From: Leptospirales bacterium
Lineage (GTDB): Bacteria > Spirochaetota > Leptospiria > Leptospirales > Leptonemataceae
Assembly: GCA_019694685.1 (NCBI GenBank)
Contig: JAIBBM010000006.1
Span: forward strand, 1 to 64,000
DNA length: 64,000 nucleotides
Direction of reading: 5' to 3'
The notes beneath the pieces are model-generated. The model did not search any database, was not told where the DNA came from, and worked only from the letters and a program-made list of their open reading frames with translations. Within the stretch, counting starts at the first letter, position 1. Each line of letters starts with the position of its first letter. The translations under genes and the position numbers were made by a program. Below, piece after piece: positions 1 through 8,650 of the stretch.

Positions 1-3000
1 CGAATCAGAATGGGAATAGTATCCCAATACGAAAAGGGTGCTTTCTTCAAAATTGGCGAAATGACGGCCGTGATAGTAGATACCCGGCAAAGAAAAGAAG
101 CTTGATTCGGTGGTCTTTTTCTCTCCTTCTCCATCAGAAATAGAATTCAAATAGAAGAAGGGCAGAAGAACTGTTGTCGTTTCTTGTTTTCTCTCACCGG
201 TAGCGCTCCAGCGAAAGAATAGAGGAACGATAGGCGCCATTGTGAAAGCATCTTCAGAGGTGTATTTGGTGGCCCCCGCTTTGGCGGTCGTCTCAACGGT
301 TCGAAAATATGCAAGACTGACGGTCCGTTCGATTGTCTTTTCTTTCTCTCGATCTACACGATGCCAGTAAACGGGGATGACCCTGGATCCTTCGCTCTTT
401 TCTGATTTGTGAAAATTTGCAAGTGGCCATAGTACAGATAGTTCATCTCTTTTCTCTTCTTCATCGTGTTCACGAATGGCAAGAAATGCCCCGTACGCTT
501 CCACCCACGATTTGCCCTGCCTCTGCCGACCGTAGACAGGTAGAAAACCGGGAAAAATGGCAAAGTATTCAAGGTCTGCGGACGCATAGTTCAAGAAAAG
601 GCCGGGCACGACGTACACTTTATCGTTTGAATTCGTGTCCCAGGAAAACCAATAGAAAGGAAGCATGCGAAAATGCCGCATAGAATCCGCATGTTGATAG
701 GACAGCAATCCGTAGAGCACGGTGACACCCCAGTAGTAGTAACTGTCCTCTTTGCCTGCATTCACAGTCTTTGCAAGATGAGGAGCCTTCTTCGTGTCCT
801 TCTGCTCCTGATCCGCCATTTCGCGCAGCGTCGGAGTGCTGACGTCGCGCAGAGTAGGTTCACGAATCGCAACATCGCCTACCGGTTTTCTTGAATCTTC
901 TTTCTTCGTATCCTTTTTTGAATCGAGAGCCGGTGTAGAAATGCGCGCAGAAATGCTGAAGGCATTGTAAAGCCATGACACTTCTGTATCCAGATAGTAG
1001 CGTCCGTCTTTTGTGCCGACAGATGATCCAACGATGCCCGCCTGCTTAGTGGAAGAGTATCCGGAGAGGTTCACGTGAGCAGATTTAGTTTTGTCTTCGT
1101 AGTCTACGAAAAGGGGAAATAGTATCTGACCGGTACTCTGCTGCGTATGCCATGACCAGTAAACAGGAAGGACGTGTTTGTATTGGGCTTCCGGAGTGTA
1201 GTCATGATAGTAAGGGCCCCAGACCAGAAAGTCTGAAGTCTCCGTCCAGCTGTGGTAGTGAGTGATTCCAAAAGAGACGCCCTGGGGCGATTCGGGCCCA
1301 TTGGGTCGAATGAAAAAGGGAGCGGCCACCAGATACCCCGACTTCTTGCCCGCCTTCCAGAAATAGAATGGAGCAATCGCAAGATGATGTAGATCCCCGT
1401 ATGTGCGATCAAAACTCCAACTTGCAAGGAGAGCCCAGCGATAATCCACATCCTGCGTTGCCTTATGAAAATAGAGCGGGATAATCGGAGCCCAGAATGT
1501 ATCCTCAAACTCCAGACTCTCTCCGCTCGAGTACGTCGCCACATTCGCGAAAAGTGGATTGTATACTTCTTTAGAATATGCAAGACCCTTTGGATCCGGC
1601 TTTTCAAACCAGGAGAAGTAGACTGGCGCGACAATCAGAGAAGAACTGGGCCCGTTAGACGACCACCAGACGTTTCCGATCAGACGCTGGTGCTCCTTCT
1701 CTGAATCATACCAGTAGTACACAGGTCCAAAGCTCGTGCTCGATTTTGCGACTTTATCCTCCGTGTGAAAATAGAAGGGCGCAACTGCAAGATAATCTGA
1801 ACCACGATAGAAGACGGGAAGAACCCATAGAGCGTCATTGGGCCAATAGTACACGAAGGGCAAAACCCACAACCGCTCTAACCCCTGCGTTCCGGATCTC
1901 CAGTCCAAAAACCCGAGTACATTTTTTCTCTTCGTACTTCCGTCTTCCCAGGAGAAATAGAAGGGAGCAGCCACCAGATAATCAGATCCCTGAAAATAGA
2001 GAGGCAATACCCAGAGTCTCTCCAACCCTTTCGCGTTTGTAGACCAGTCTATGAAGGAAAGCAAGTTCCTGTGAACTCTGTCTCCTTCTTGATTCTTGTA
2101 AGCGAGAATGGGCAGGATAGGAAATCCCCACGCGGTATCCGTTCCAGATCTGCTATAAAAATGAAAAGGCGAATACGAATACGCAGATTCCTTTGAAGTC
2201 CCGGAAAAGAAGAACGGAAACACATGCAGATTGGAATCCTCCGCGCCGGAGTTTGATCTCCATACTGGACCAATGAGAGAGTAATCCTTTCCGCTGAAGT
2301 AAAACGGTATAAACCATGTGAAATCGTCTGCGAAATGATAGAAAAGAGGCAAGACAACGAGCCTTCTCAGTCCCGTCTTTTCATTTGTTTCCATATCAAA
2401 GAGAGACAGGTAATTGCTGTGAACAGTTCCGTTTTCGGAATTGCGATACATCAGGAAAGGCAGGATTGGAAAACCAAAGGCCGTGCCTGCCGCATCGCGC
2501 GAATAGAAATGTAGCAAAGAATAGGAATATGCAGTGTCTTTCGTCCCTCCTGAGAGAAACAAAGGAAACACGTGCAAGGATGTCTCATCTTCACCCGACT
2601 TAGATCGCCAGACAGGACCAATGAGAGAATAGTCTCTGCCCTTGAAATAGAATGGAATGAACCAGGTTATATCATCTGCGTAATGATAGAACAGAGGCAA
2701 AACCAGGAGGCGCCTCAACCCGGCATTCTCTTTTGTTTCCATGTCAATGATGGAAAGGTAGTTGCTGTGAACCGTATCGCCTGACACACTTCGATACATC
2801 AGCATTGGAATCACAGGAAACCCTGTGGAAGTGCTCGATTCGCTGCGATTGTAGAAATGCAACGGAGATATAGAGAAGAATGAATTTTCCTTACCGGATG
2901 CACTCCAGTGTGCATAGAGCGGAGTAAACAAAGCGGACGATTTTTGCTCAGGCGATTCGTTACTTCTATAATAGAAAAAGGGAATCACAGTCGCGTAAAA

Positions 3001-3534
3001 AGTACCAGGACCATTGCCCGTAAGAACGAACGGGATCACTGCAGTGTGAGTGACATCACTTTCCTTTCTCCTCATGTAGAACCAGCCGTACATGTGAAGG
3101 TAACGAGACTCCGAATCGTCGAATAACGTGAGTGGAGTTACAGTAAGAGAAGTATCATTGTCGATCTGATTGAAGTAGAAAGGTGGAGCAATCCAGGTTC
3201 TTTCTCTATTGTCACCTTTGGACCAGAGATGATAATAAAAAGGAATGAAACGTGTAGAACTGAAAGTCGGGTAATCCTTCTGCCCCGCAAACCAGAATGC
3301 ATGCCATGAATGATGCCCTTCCCAGGCTTCTCTCTCTATGAAGAAAAGATTGGTTGGATACTTTTCTTCCTTCTCGCTCCCGTAGACGCGAGCTGCTTCA
3401 GGTGCTTCCAGGTCAGACCAATCTGCGTGAGGAACCGCCTCAACGCGCGACGCTGCGAAAAAAATAGACAGTATGAAAAGAATCAGGGCGCAACTGCGCG
3501 ACTGACTCTGACTGGGGCTTCTCCTATATCCCAA
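1..3534 (-). CDS. Giant secreted aromatic-rich repeat protein (C-terminus beyond window)
   Basis: An open frame without any stop runs from 3534 off the left edge, so at least 1,178 codons are present and the C-terminus is missing. The only plausible start is TTG at 3534, preceded by GGAGAG; the first in-frame ATG lies about 150 codons inside. The N-terminus is basic, then hydrophobic (LILFILSIFF) and ends ASRVEA, a signal peptide. The mature protein is packed with short aromatic strands such as LPLFYH, FIPFYF and APFYFSW separated by polar turns. Two near-identical units of about 116 residues and shorter variants lie in tandem. A Lys/Asp-rich stretch (around 790-960) interrupts the repeats. 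The start overlaps the end of the vWA gene by 52 bases, so the two are probably co-transcribed. I do not recognise the family. The alternating aromatic/hydrophobic strands suggest an outer-membrane or surface beta-structure, which is inference. Confidence 0.85.
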   Translation of the reverse strand, partial: MGYRRSPSQSQSRSCALILFILSIFFAASRVEAVPHADWSDLEAPEAARVYGSEKEEKYPTNLFFIEREAWEGHHSWHAFWFAGQKDYPTFSSTRFIPFYYHLWSKGDNRERTWIAPPFYFNQIDNDTSLTVTPLTLFDDSESRYLHMYGWFYMRRKESDVTHTAVIPFVLTGNGPGTFYATVIPFFYYRSNESPEQKSSALFTPLYAHWSASGKENSFFSISPLHFYNRSESSTSTGFPVIPMLMYRSVSGDTVHSNYLSIIDMETKENAGLRRLLVLPLFYHYADDITWFIPFYFKGRDYSLIGPVWRSKSGEDETSLHVFPLFLSGGTKDTAYSYSLLHFYSRDAAGTAFGFPILPFLMYRNSENGTVHSNYLSLFDMETNEKTGLRRLVVLPLFYHFADDFTWFIPFYFSGKDYSLIGPVWRSNSGAEDSNLHVFPFFFSGTSKESAYSYSPFHFYSRSGTDTAWGFPILPILAYKNQEGDRVHRNLLSFIDWSTNAKGLERLWVLPLYFQGSDYLVAAPFYFSWEDGSTKRKNVLGFLDWRSGTQGLERLWVLPFVYYWPNDALWVLPVFYRGSDYLAVAPFYFHTEDKVAKSSTSFGPVYYWYDSEKEHQRLIGNVWWSSNGPSSSLIVAPVYFSWFEKPDPKGLAYSKEVYNPLFANVATYSSGESLEFEDTFWAPIIPLYFHKATQDVDYRWALLASWSFDRTYGDLHHLAIAPFYFWKAGKKSGYLVAAPFFIRPNGPESPQGVSFGITHYHSWTETSDFLVWGPYYHDYTPEAQYKHVLPVYWSWHTQQSTGQILFPLFVDYEDKTKSAHVNLSGYSSTKQAGIVGSSVGTKDGRYYLDTEVSWLYNAFSISARISTPALDSKKDTKKEDSRKPVGDVAIREPTLRDVSTPTLREMADQEQKDTKKAPHLAKTVNAGKEDSYYYWGVTVLYGLLSYQHADSMRHFRMLPFYWFSWDTNSNDKVYVVPGLFLNYASADLEYFAIFPGFLPVYGRQRQGKSWVEAYGAFLAIREHDEEEKRDELSVLWPLANFHKSEKSEGSRVIPVYWHRVDREKEKTIERTVSLAYFRTVETTAKAGATKYTSEDAFTMAPIVPLFFRWSATGERKQETTTVLLPFFYLNSISDGEGEKKTTESSFFSLPGIYYHGRHFANFEESTLFVLGYYSHSDS
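2062..2760 (-). repeat. Tandem ~116-residue coding repeats in the giant protein
   Basis: Two consecutive copies (2760-2413 and 2412-2062) encode nearly the same protein unit. Each opens with a YLSxxDMET segment, then GLRRLxVLPLFYH, DDxTWFIPFYF, DYSLIGPVWRS, LHVFPxF, AYSYSxxHFYSR and GFPILP. A third, shortened unit beginning LSFIDW continues downstream of 2061, and partial copies of the GFPxxPMLMYR and HSNYLS segments precede the first. The spacing of 348 and 351 bases keeps the reading frame. Confidence 0.85.
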
Positions 3535-4514
3535 AGCTCTCCAACAATGATGGGAGAGTCACCTGATGCGTCACCAGGGTCAAGTTCAATCACCATTGTT
3601 CCAGACCCGTGATCTGAATCATAGTGGACTGCGGACGCGGCTCCATCCGGAACCTGAGATCGCCTTCCAGGAAAAATTTGCATGGTGAGCATGTAATCAC
3701 CGCGAGGAATCCATTTGAAACTATAATCAATCTCAACTTTTATTCGTCCATCTGGCAGGTTGGAAGTTCGAACTCCGCGCAAATAGATGCCATCTTTGTC
3801 TGGCATCTCCACGTTAGACGACACAGGTGGCCCTGCAGGACTGACAACAGCTGGCGGAGTTATGGGTGATGTGATGTCTTTATCAGGATCCGTTTTCGAG
3901 GAAGAAGTATCCGTGCTCAACTCAATAGCACGAATGAATTCAGTGTTTGTATGTACGTGAAAGTATTCGCCCCCGCCCGCCCCCGCTATCTTTCTCAGAT
4001 CCACCGCAGTTGCATCGTCCACGCCCAGGCCAATTACAAATACATTGAATCCGCGCGCTCGAAGCAATGCTGCTTCCGCAGCCGGATCCCCACCGCAAGA
4101 TTCCTTCCCATCGGAAATCAAAATGATGCGAGCGTTCTTCTCTTTGGCCAGGATCGACTTTCCAACCTGCCGCAAAGTCGCAGCAATCGGCGTTTCGCCG
4201 GCTGCCTGCATCTTGTCGATTTCGCGAACAATCGTGCCGGTGCTCGATCTGGCGATGGGAGCATACAGTCGATGCGAATCGCAACCCGGAATTCCATTTC
4301 CGTAGGCGACCAACCCCACCCTGGTTCCGAGGGGCAAGTGAGTGATTTGTTCTTTGAGCATGAACCGGGCAGCCTTCATTCTGGTCACACCCTGAAACGG
4401 CTCTGACATGGACCCCGACGCGTCGAAGATGAAAAGGATTGGCTCGGAGGAGGCCTGAATAATCTGCGGCCAGAGAGCCGCGTTTAGGAAGACAGGCAAT
4501 AACAGTCGGCGCAT
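3483..4514 (-). CDS. Secreted von Willebrand factor A domain protein
   Basis: A 343-residue protein starting at ATG 4514, with GGAG about ten bases upstream; a longer frame from 4616 is less likely because it buries the signal peptide. The N-terminus (MRRLLLPVFLNAALW, ending IQA) is a signal peptide. A vWA domain follows: the metal-site motif DASGSM appears near residue 32, with a conserved Thr (GETPI) and the later Asp (ISDGKESCGG). A Pro/Asp/Ser linker leads to a C-terminal beta-rich domain of about 100 residues (GIYLRGVRT to the end). vWA domains with an intact metal site bind protein ligands. The gene ends inside the start of the giant repeat protein, so the two may act together at the envelope. 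Confidence 0.85.
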   Translation of the reverse strand: MRRLLLPVFLNAALWPQIIQASSEPILFIFDASGSMSEPFQGVTRMKAARFMLKEQITHLPLGTRVGLVAYGNGIPGCDSHRLYAPIARSSTGTIVREIDKMQAAGETPIAATLRQVGKSILAKEKNARIILISDGKESCGGDPAAEAALLRARGFNVFVIGLGVDDATAVDLRKIAGAGGGEYFHVHTNTEFIRAIELSTDTSSSKTDPDKDITSPITPPAVVSPAGPPVSSNVEMPDKDGIYLRGVRTSNLPDGRIKVEIDYSFKWIPRGDYMLTMQIFPGRRSQVPDGAASAVHYDSDHGSGTMVIELDPGDASGDSPIIVGELWDIGEAPVRVSRAVAP

Positions 4515-4577
4515 CTGGTTTCTCCGAGCGTACACAAGGTCGTCCGGTTGGAAAAAACCTTTAGCCGCATCCACACT

Positions 4578-5072
4578 ATGAAAATAGAAAAAAAAGGCGT
4601 ATTGTTTGTCTGTCACGGAAATATCTGCCGCTCTCCGGCAGCCGAAGGAGTGTTTCAGGCTCTGATTCGAAAGGAAAAAGTAACGGACCGGATCTTCGCC
4701 GATTCGGCTGGAACATCAGATGAACACGAAGGGGATCTACCTCATCCGGTGACGCGTCGGGTTGCCATCACCTACGGAATTGATCTGGACCATAAATCCA
4801 GGCCCTTTCGCAAAAGCGACTTCAAAGACTTTGAACTCATCCTTCTCATGGACAGCTGGAATTTCAGAAACGTCGCATCCCTGGCAAGCTCGGACAAAGA
4901 TATGGCACGACTGAGAATGTACAGATCGTTTGATCCAGAGTCCACGAAACTGGGCAGAGTACCGGAAGTGCCCGATCCCTATTACGGTGGAATAGAGGGG
5001 TTTGAACAGGTGCACGCCATTTTCGAACGCACCAGCCCTCACATTCTTCAATGGATTCTAAGTGAACGCTGA
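4578..5072 (+). CDS. Low molecular weight protein-tyrosine phosphatase
   Basis: A 164-residue cytoplasmic phosphatase. The P-loop VCHGNICRSP near residue 10 is the CX5R active site. The general-acid Asp sits in the loop VPDPYYGG near residue 133, as expected for this family (LMW-PTP, related to Wzb and YwlE). Length is normal. ATG 4578 gives the usual short lead before the P-loop but has no clear ribosome site; TTG at 4548, with AAGGT upstream, is an alternative adding ten residues. It diverges from the vWA gene and overlaps tatD by 11 bases, so the two are translationally coupled. The substrate is unknown; members act on phosphotyrosine or phosphoarginine proteins. Confidence 0.9.
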   Translation: MKIEKKGVLFVCHGNICRSPAAEGVFQALIRKEKVTDRIFADSAGTSDEHEGDLPHPVTRRVAITYGIDLDHKSRPFRKSDFKDFELILLMDSWNFRNVASLASSDKDMARLRMYRSFDPESTKLGRVPEVPDPYYGGIEGFEQVHAIFERTSPHILQWILSER

Positions 5073-5895
5073 AATCATTGATACACACTGCCATCTCAAT
5101 ATGGTACAACAGGCAGGCATTTCCATTGAGGAAGCGTTTGCAAATGCGAAAGCAGCAGGTGTGACAAGCGCCGTGCTCATCGCAGTGGATGAAGAGTCTG
5201 CGCGCTATCACGCGGATCTAGTCCAGAAGAAATCTACACCCGGCCTACAGCTTCTATGGACTGCCGGCCTCCATCCTGAGGGCGCAGACAATGTATCCGG
5301 GTTGCAGACGTTATTCGCCTTTGTGCGCGAAAGCAGGGATCGCCTGGATTTCCTGGGGATAGGAGAGACGGGCCTGGACTACTATCATTCCACAGAATTC
5401 GTGAACAATCAAAAAGAAAGCTTTCGCGCTCACCTGGAACTTTCCGTGGAATTGCAGCTGCCGATTATTGTCCACCTGCGTGATTCCCAAAAATTTGAAC
5501 CGGGAAAAATACAATCCGTGAATGACGCAGCAGCAATGGTGCGCGAAACAAAAGCCAGAGGTGTACTGCACTGCTTCACATATGGATACGAAGAAGCAAT
5601 GCGCTTCGTAGACATGGGCTGGTTCATTTCATTCAGCGGAATTCTTACCTACAAAAATGCTCAGGTCATTCAGGACGCCGCAGCAAGACTGCCTCTCGAA
5701 TGCATCCTGGTAGAAACAGATGCACCCTTCCTCACTCCGAATCCGGTTCGTGGAAAACCAAACCAGCCCGCATACACGGTGCACACTGCAAAATTTCTGG
5801 CAGATCTCCGCTCAAAAGCAAACGGAGAAGACCCGGACCAGGTGCTTGCTCAAATCCATCAAAACTCAGAACGCTTTTTTGCGCTTAAAAAGTAA
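5062..5895 (+). CDS. tatD: TatD family metal-dependent DNase
   Basis: A 277-residue TIM-barrel hydrolase. The metal ligands are visible in order: DTHCHLN at the N-terminus, GETGLDYYH, IVHLRDS, LHCFTYGYEEA and VETDAPFLTP. TatD proteins are Mg-dependent 3'-5' exonucleases acting on DNA or RNA ends in the cytoplasm. The start is GTG 5062 inside the 3' end of the phosphatase gene. It precedes serS by 12 bases in the same run of genes. Confidence 0.93.
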   Translation: MNAEIIDTHCHLNMVQQAGISIEEAFANAKAAGVTSAVLIAVDEESARYHADLVQKKSTPGLQLLWTAGLHPEGADNVSGLQTLFAFVRESRDRLDFLGIGETGLDYYHSTEFVNNQKESFRAHLELSVELQLPIIVHLRDSQKFEPGKIQSVNDAAAMVRETKARGVLHCFTYGYEEAMRFVDMGWFISFSGILTYKNAQVIQDAAARLPLECILVETDAPFLTPNPVRGKPNQPAYTVHTAKFLADLRSKANGEDPDQVLAQIHQNSERFFALKK

Positions 5896-5907
5896 AGGAA
5901 CACAACC

Positions 5908-7167
5908 ATGCTCGATCTCAAAAGAATCCAGGACAATCCAGAAGAACTTGAATCCATGCTTGCAAAACGCCGATTCGATTCTGCAAGTCTCACAGGCCTC
6001 AAGGATCTTATCAAAACGGTAAAAACTCTCAAGGCAGATGCAGACAAAATCCGCGCGGAAAGAAATTCCGCGAGCAAGGAAATCGGAAATCTGATCGGCC
6101 AGGGAAAGAAAGACCAGGCGGAGAAAAGAAAGGCGGAAGTCAAAGACCTCGGAGACAAAATCGCAGATCTGGAAAAGAAATGCGAAGAACAGGAAGAGAG
6201 CCTGAGTGACATCGTTCTTGGTCTACCCAACTTCATAGAACCCGAAGTACCGATCGGAGACGAAACTGCAAACAAGACAGTACGCGAAATCGGGCATAAG
6301 CCTCAGTTTGATTTCAAAGCGCAGACGCACTTCGACATCGGAGAAAAACTCGGAATCTTTGATTTTGAGCGCGGAGTAAAACTGGCAGGATCCAGATTCT
6401 ATACGTACCGCGGACTGGGCGCTAAACTGGAACGCGCATTGATGAACTTCATGCTCGACCTTCACACAGGGGAACACGGATATCAAGAAACGTGGGTTCC
6501 CATTCTAGTCAATGATGCGTGCATGACGACGACCGGTCAGTATCCAAAGTTCAAAGGTGAATACTATCGATTGGACCGCGATGAGCTCTCTCTGATCCCA
6601 ACATCCGAAGTACCTCTCATCAATCTCTATCGCGATGATATTCTCGATGAAAAGGACCTGCCCGTTGCCATGACAGCCCACACTTCCTGCTTCCGCAGAG
6701 AAGCCGGTGCTGCCGGAAAAGACACTCGCGGACTCATCAGAGTGCATCAATTCCAGAAAGTGGAACTCATTCAGATCGTTCATCCTGATCAGTCGCGAGA
6801 AATTCACGAGAAAATGGTAGGACACGCGGAAGAAGTGCTGAAGAGACTTGGACTCCACTATCGTGTGGTTCTACTTTCCTCTGTGGACATGGGCGCAACC
6901 GCAGCCAAAACGTACGATCTTGAAGTCTGGATGCCTGGCCTCGATCGCTACATGGAAATTTCATCTATCTCCAACTGCATGGACTTTCAGGCTCGCAGGG
7001 GAATGATTCGATTCAAAGACGCGGCTGGAAAAAACAAACCAAAGCTTGCACACACATTGAACGGGTCTGGAGTCGCCATTGGCAGAGCGCTCGCTGCCGT
7101 GATCGAAAATTATCAGAAAAAGGATGGCACGATTGAGATTCCCACAGTACTTCAGAAGTACCTGTGA
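5908..7167 (+). CDS. serS: Seryl-tRNA synthetase
   Basis: A 419-residue class II aminoacyl-tRNA synthetase, full length. Residues about 30-105 form the Lys/Glu-rich coiled-coil arm that grips the long variable arm of tRNA-Ser. The catalytic core carries motif 2 (CFRREAGAAGKDTRG) and motif 3 (NGSGVAIGRALAAVIENYQ), plus the TSEV serine-pocket segment. The start ATG has AAAGGA eight bases upstream. Its two visible substrates, tRNA-Ser(UGA) and tRNA-Ser(GCU), are encoded at 37.4 kb. The stop overlaps the start of the cyclase gene. Confidence 0.97.
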   Translation: MLDLKRIQDNPEELESMLAKRRFDSASLTGLKDLIKTVKTLKADADKIRAERNSASKEIGNLIGQGKKDQAEKRKAEVKDLGDKIADLEKKCEEQEESLSDIVLGLPNFIEPEVPIGDETANKTVREIGHKPQFDFKAQTHFDIGEKLGIFDFERGVKLAGSRFYTYRGLGAKLERALMNFMLDLHTGEHGYQETWVPILVNDACMTTTGQYPKFKGEYYRLDRDELSLIPTSEVPLINLYRDDILDEKDLPVAMTAHTSCFRREAGAAGKDTRGLIRVHQFQKVELIQIVHPDQSREIHEKMVGHAEEVLKRLGLHYRVVLLSSVDMGATAAKTYDLEVWMPGLDRYMEISSISNCMDFQARRGMIRFKDAAGKNKPKLAHTLNGSGVAIGRALAAVIENYQKKDGTIEIPTVLQKYL

Positions 7168-8435
7168 GAACCCTCAGCCCTTTTCAAATAGAAACTCTGC
7201 GCAGCGAAATGCTGCGCACCACAATTCTCGCCGTCTTCTTCCTGTCAGGCGCTCTCTTCTTTACGGTCTTCTCGCTCACTTTTCCCGCTGAATTCAACCA
7301 AGTGTTTCAGGGAACTCTACAGTGGTGGCTTCCTCCCATCTTCTTCTCCATCGTAGCCACGTACCTACTCGGAGTGCGTACTCTGGCTGCCCATTTCTTG
7401 AAAACTTCCCGACCGTATCCCACGATTGGGAGATACATGAATGCGTTCCTGGAAACAAGCATTCCCACTCTCGTTCTCATCTTCATGATGCAATTTCGCA
7501 ATCCGTTCTATGTTCTCTTGATGCCACCCGTATATGTGTATTTTATTTTCATCATTTTATCCGCACTCAGAGTAGACAGACTTCTATCTATTTTTACAGG
7601 TCTCGTCGCAGCCCTGGAATACGGAGCCCTTTCCGTTTATGCATTGTTATACGCTGAACCTGTAGGAATGGATCCGGCCCTGGCAGCCCCAGGAGGATTT
7701 CTGGCACGCTTTTTGTTTCTTGCGGCAGCAGGAATCACCACTGGATTTGTAACCAGACAGATCAAGCATCAGCTTACCGCTTCATTTGAGGCAGGCAGAG
7801 AGCGCGACAAAATCGCAGATCTGTTTGGACAACATGTATCACCACAGGTGGTAGATCGACTGCTGAGCCAAAACACAGAGTGGCTCAGCGAGTCCAGGCA
7901 TGTGTGCATGATGTTCCTGGATATCAGGGACTTCACCAGGTTTTCACAAAATCGAGAACCAGAACAAGTGGTAAACTATCTTAACAGTCTATTCGACTTT
8001 ATGATTGAAATGATCAACGAGCATCAGGGTTACATCAATAAGTTTCTAGGCGATGGCTTCATGGCTGTCTTTGGCGCGCCGATTTCATCCGGCGCAGATG
8101 TTCAAAACGCGGTTGCGGCCGCGCTAAAGATTGTAGAGCGCGTGGATTCGGACTCAGCCTCCGGAATCATAGCGCCCACTCGAGTGGGCGTTGGAATTCA
8201 TGCAGGCATAGCAGTTACGGGTCATGTAGGAACCACGCGCAAGAAAGAATACACGATCATTGGAGATGTGGTGAACCTGGCCAGCCGTATAGAGCAATTG
8301 AACAAAGAGTTTGGAAGTAAGATCCTGGTGTCCGAAGACGTGTGGAAAGAACTAAAGGATCATAAGGGAGAAGAGCTGGGTACTGTAACTGTGAAAGGCC
8401 GCGATGAAGCAGTTCGCATTTTTAAACTGGCCTAG
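7164..8435 (+). CDS. Membrane-anchored class III adenylate/guanylate cyclase
   Basis: A 423-residue protein with six hydrophobic segments (residues about 15-200) followed by a cytoplasmic class III cyclase domain (about 240-423). The two metal-binding aspartates are in FLDIRDFTRFS and KFLGDGFMAVFG; the transition-state Asn/Arg pair is in VVNLASRIEQ. The sequence EYTIIGD at the purine-specificity position is common in bacterial adenylate cyclases, so cAMP is the likely product but cGMP cannot be excluded. The start is GTG 7164, overlapping the serS stop by four bases. The domain order resembles the many membrane cyclases of leptospires. Confidence 0.9.
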   Translation: MRTLSPFQIETLRSEMLRTTILAVFFLSGALFFTVFSLTFPAEFNQVFQGTLQWWLPPIFFSIVATYLLGVRTLAAHFLKTSRPYPTIGRYMNAFLETSIPTLVLIFMMQFRNPFYVLLMPPVYVYFIFIILSALRVDRLLSIFTGLVAALEYGALSVYALLYAEPVGMDPALAAPGGFLARFLFLAAAGITTGFVTRQIKHQLTASFEAGRERDKIADLFGQHVSPQVVDRLLSQNTEWLSESRHVCMMFLDIRDFTRFSQNREPEQVVNYLNSLFDFMIEMINEHQGYINKFLGDGFMAVFGAPISSGADVQNAVAAALKIVERVDSDSASGIIAPTRVGVGIHAGIAVTGHVGTTRKKEYTIIGDVVNLASRIEQLNKEFGSKILVSEDVWKELKDHKGEELGTVTVKGRDEAVRIFKLA

Positions 8436-8650
8436 ATCAGTTCGTTCTTCATGGGATAACCGGCCTGCTTGAGAACAGCAATCTCCTGCTCGGAAGCTGA
8501 AAGCAACTTCATTCCCTGTTTGATATAGTCCAGAGCACTCACGGGGCCCACCCCATCCACAACCAGAACGTGACGCCCCTTAACATCTTTTTCAATCTTC
8601 GCATCCGCTTCGCGATATCCAAGATGCAATGAATAAATCTTGATTTTCAT
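8432..8650 (-). CDS. Small conserved-looking protein coupled to coaB
   Basis: A 72-residue soluble protein whose ATG overlaps the coaB stop, which supports its being translated. It contains a beta-rich start (MKIKIYSLHLGYREA), a KGRHVLVVDGVGPVSALDYI segment and a C-terminal helix. I see no catalytic motif. Its end overlaps the cyclase stop on the other strand by four bases. It could be a helper of pantothenate metabolism only by position; the function is unknown. Confidence 0.65.
   Translation of the reverse strand: MKIKIYSLHLGYREADAKIEKDVKGRHVLVVDGVGPVSALDYIKQGMKLLSASEQEIAVLKQAGYPMKNELI

Noticed and set aside
354..2784. Several plus- and minus-strand ORFs of 60-180 codons opposite or within the giant repeat gene
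   Set aside because: They are in frames that cross a continuous long frame with signal peptide and repeats; their products lack any family features.
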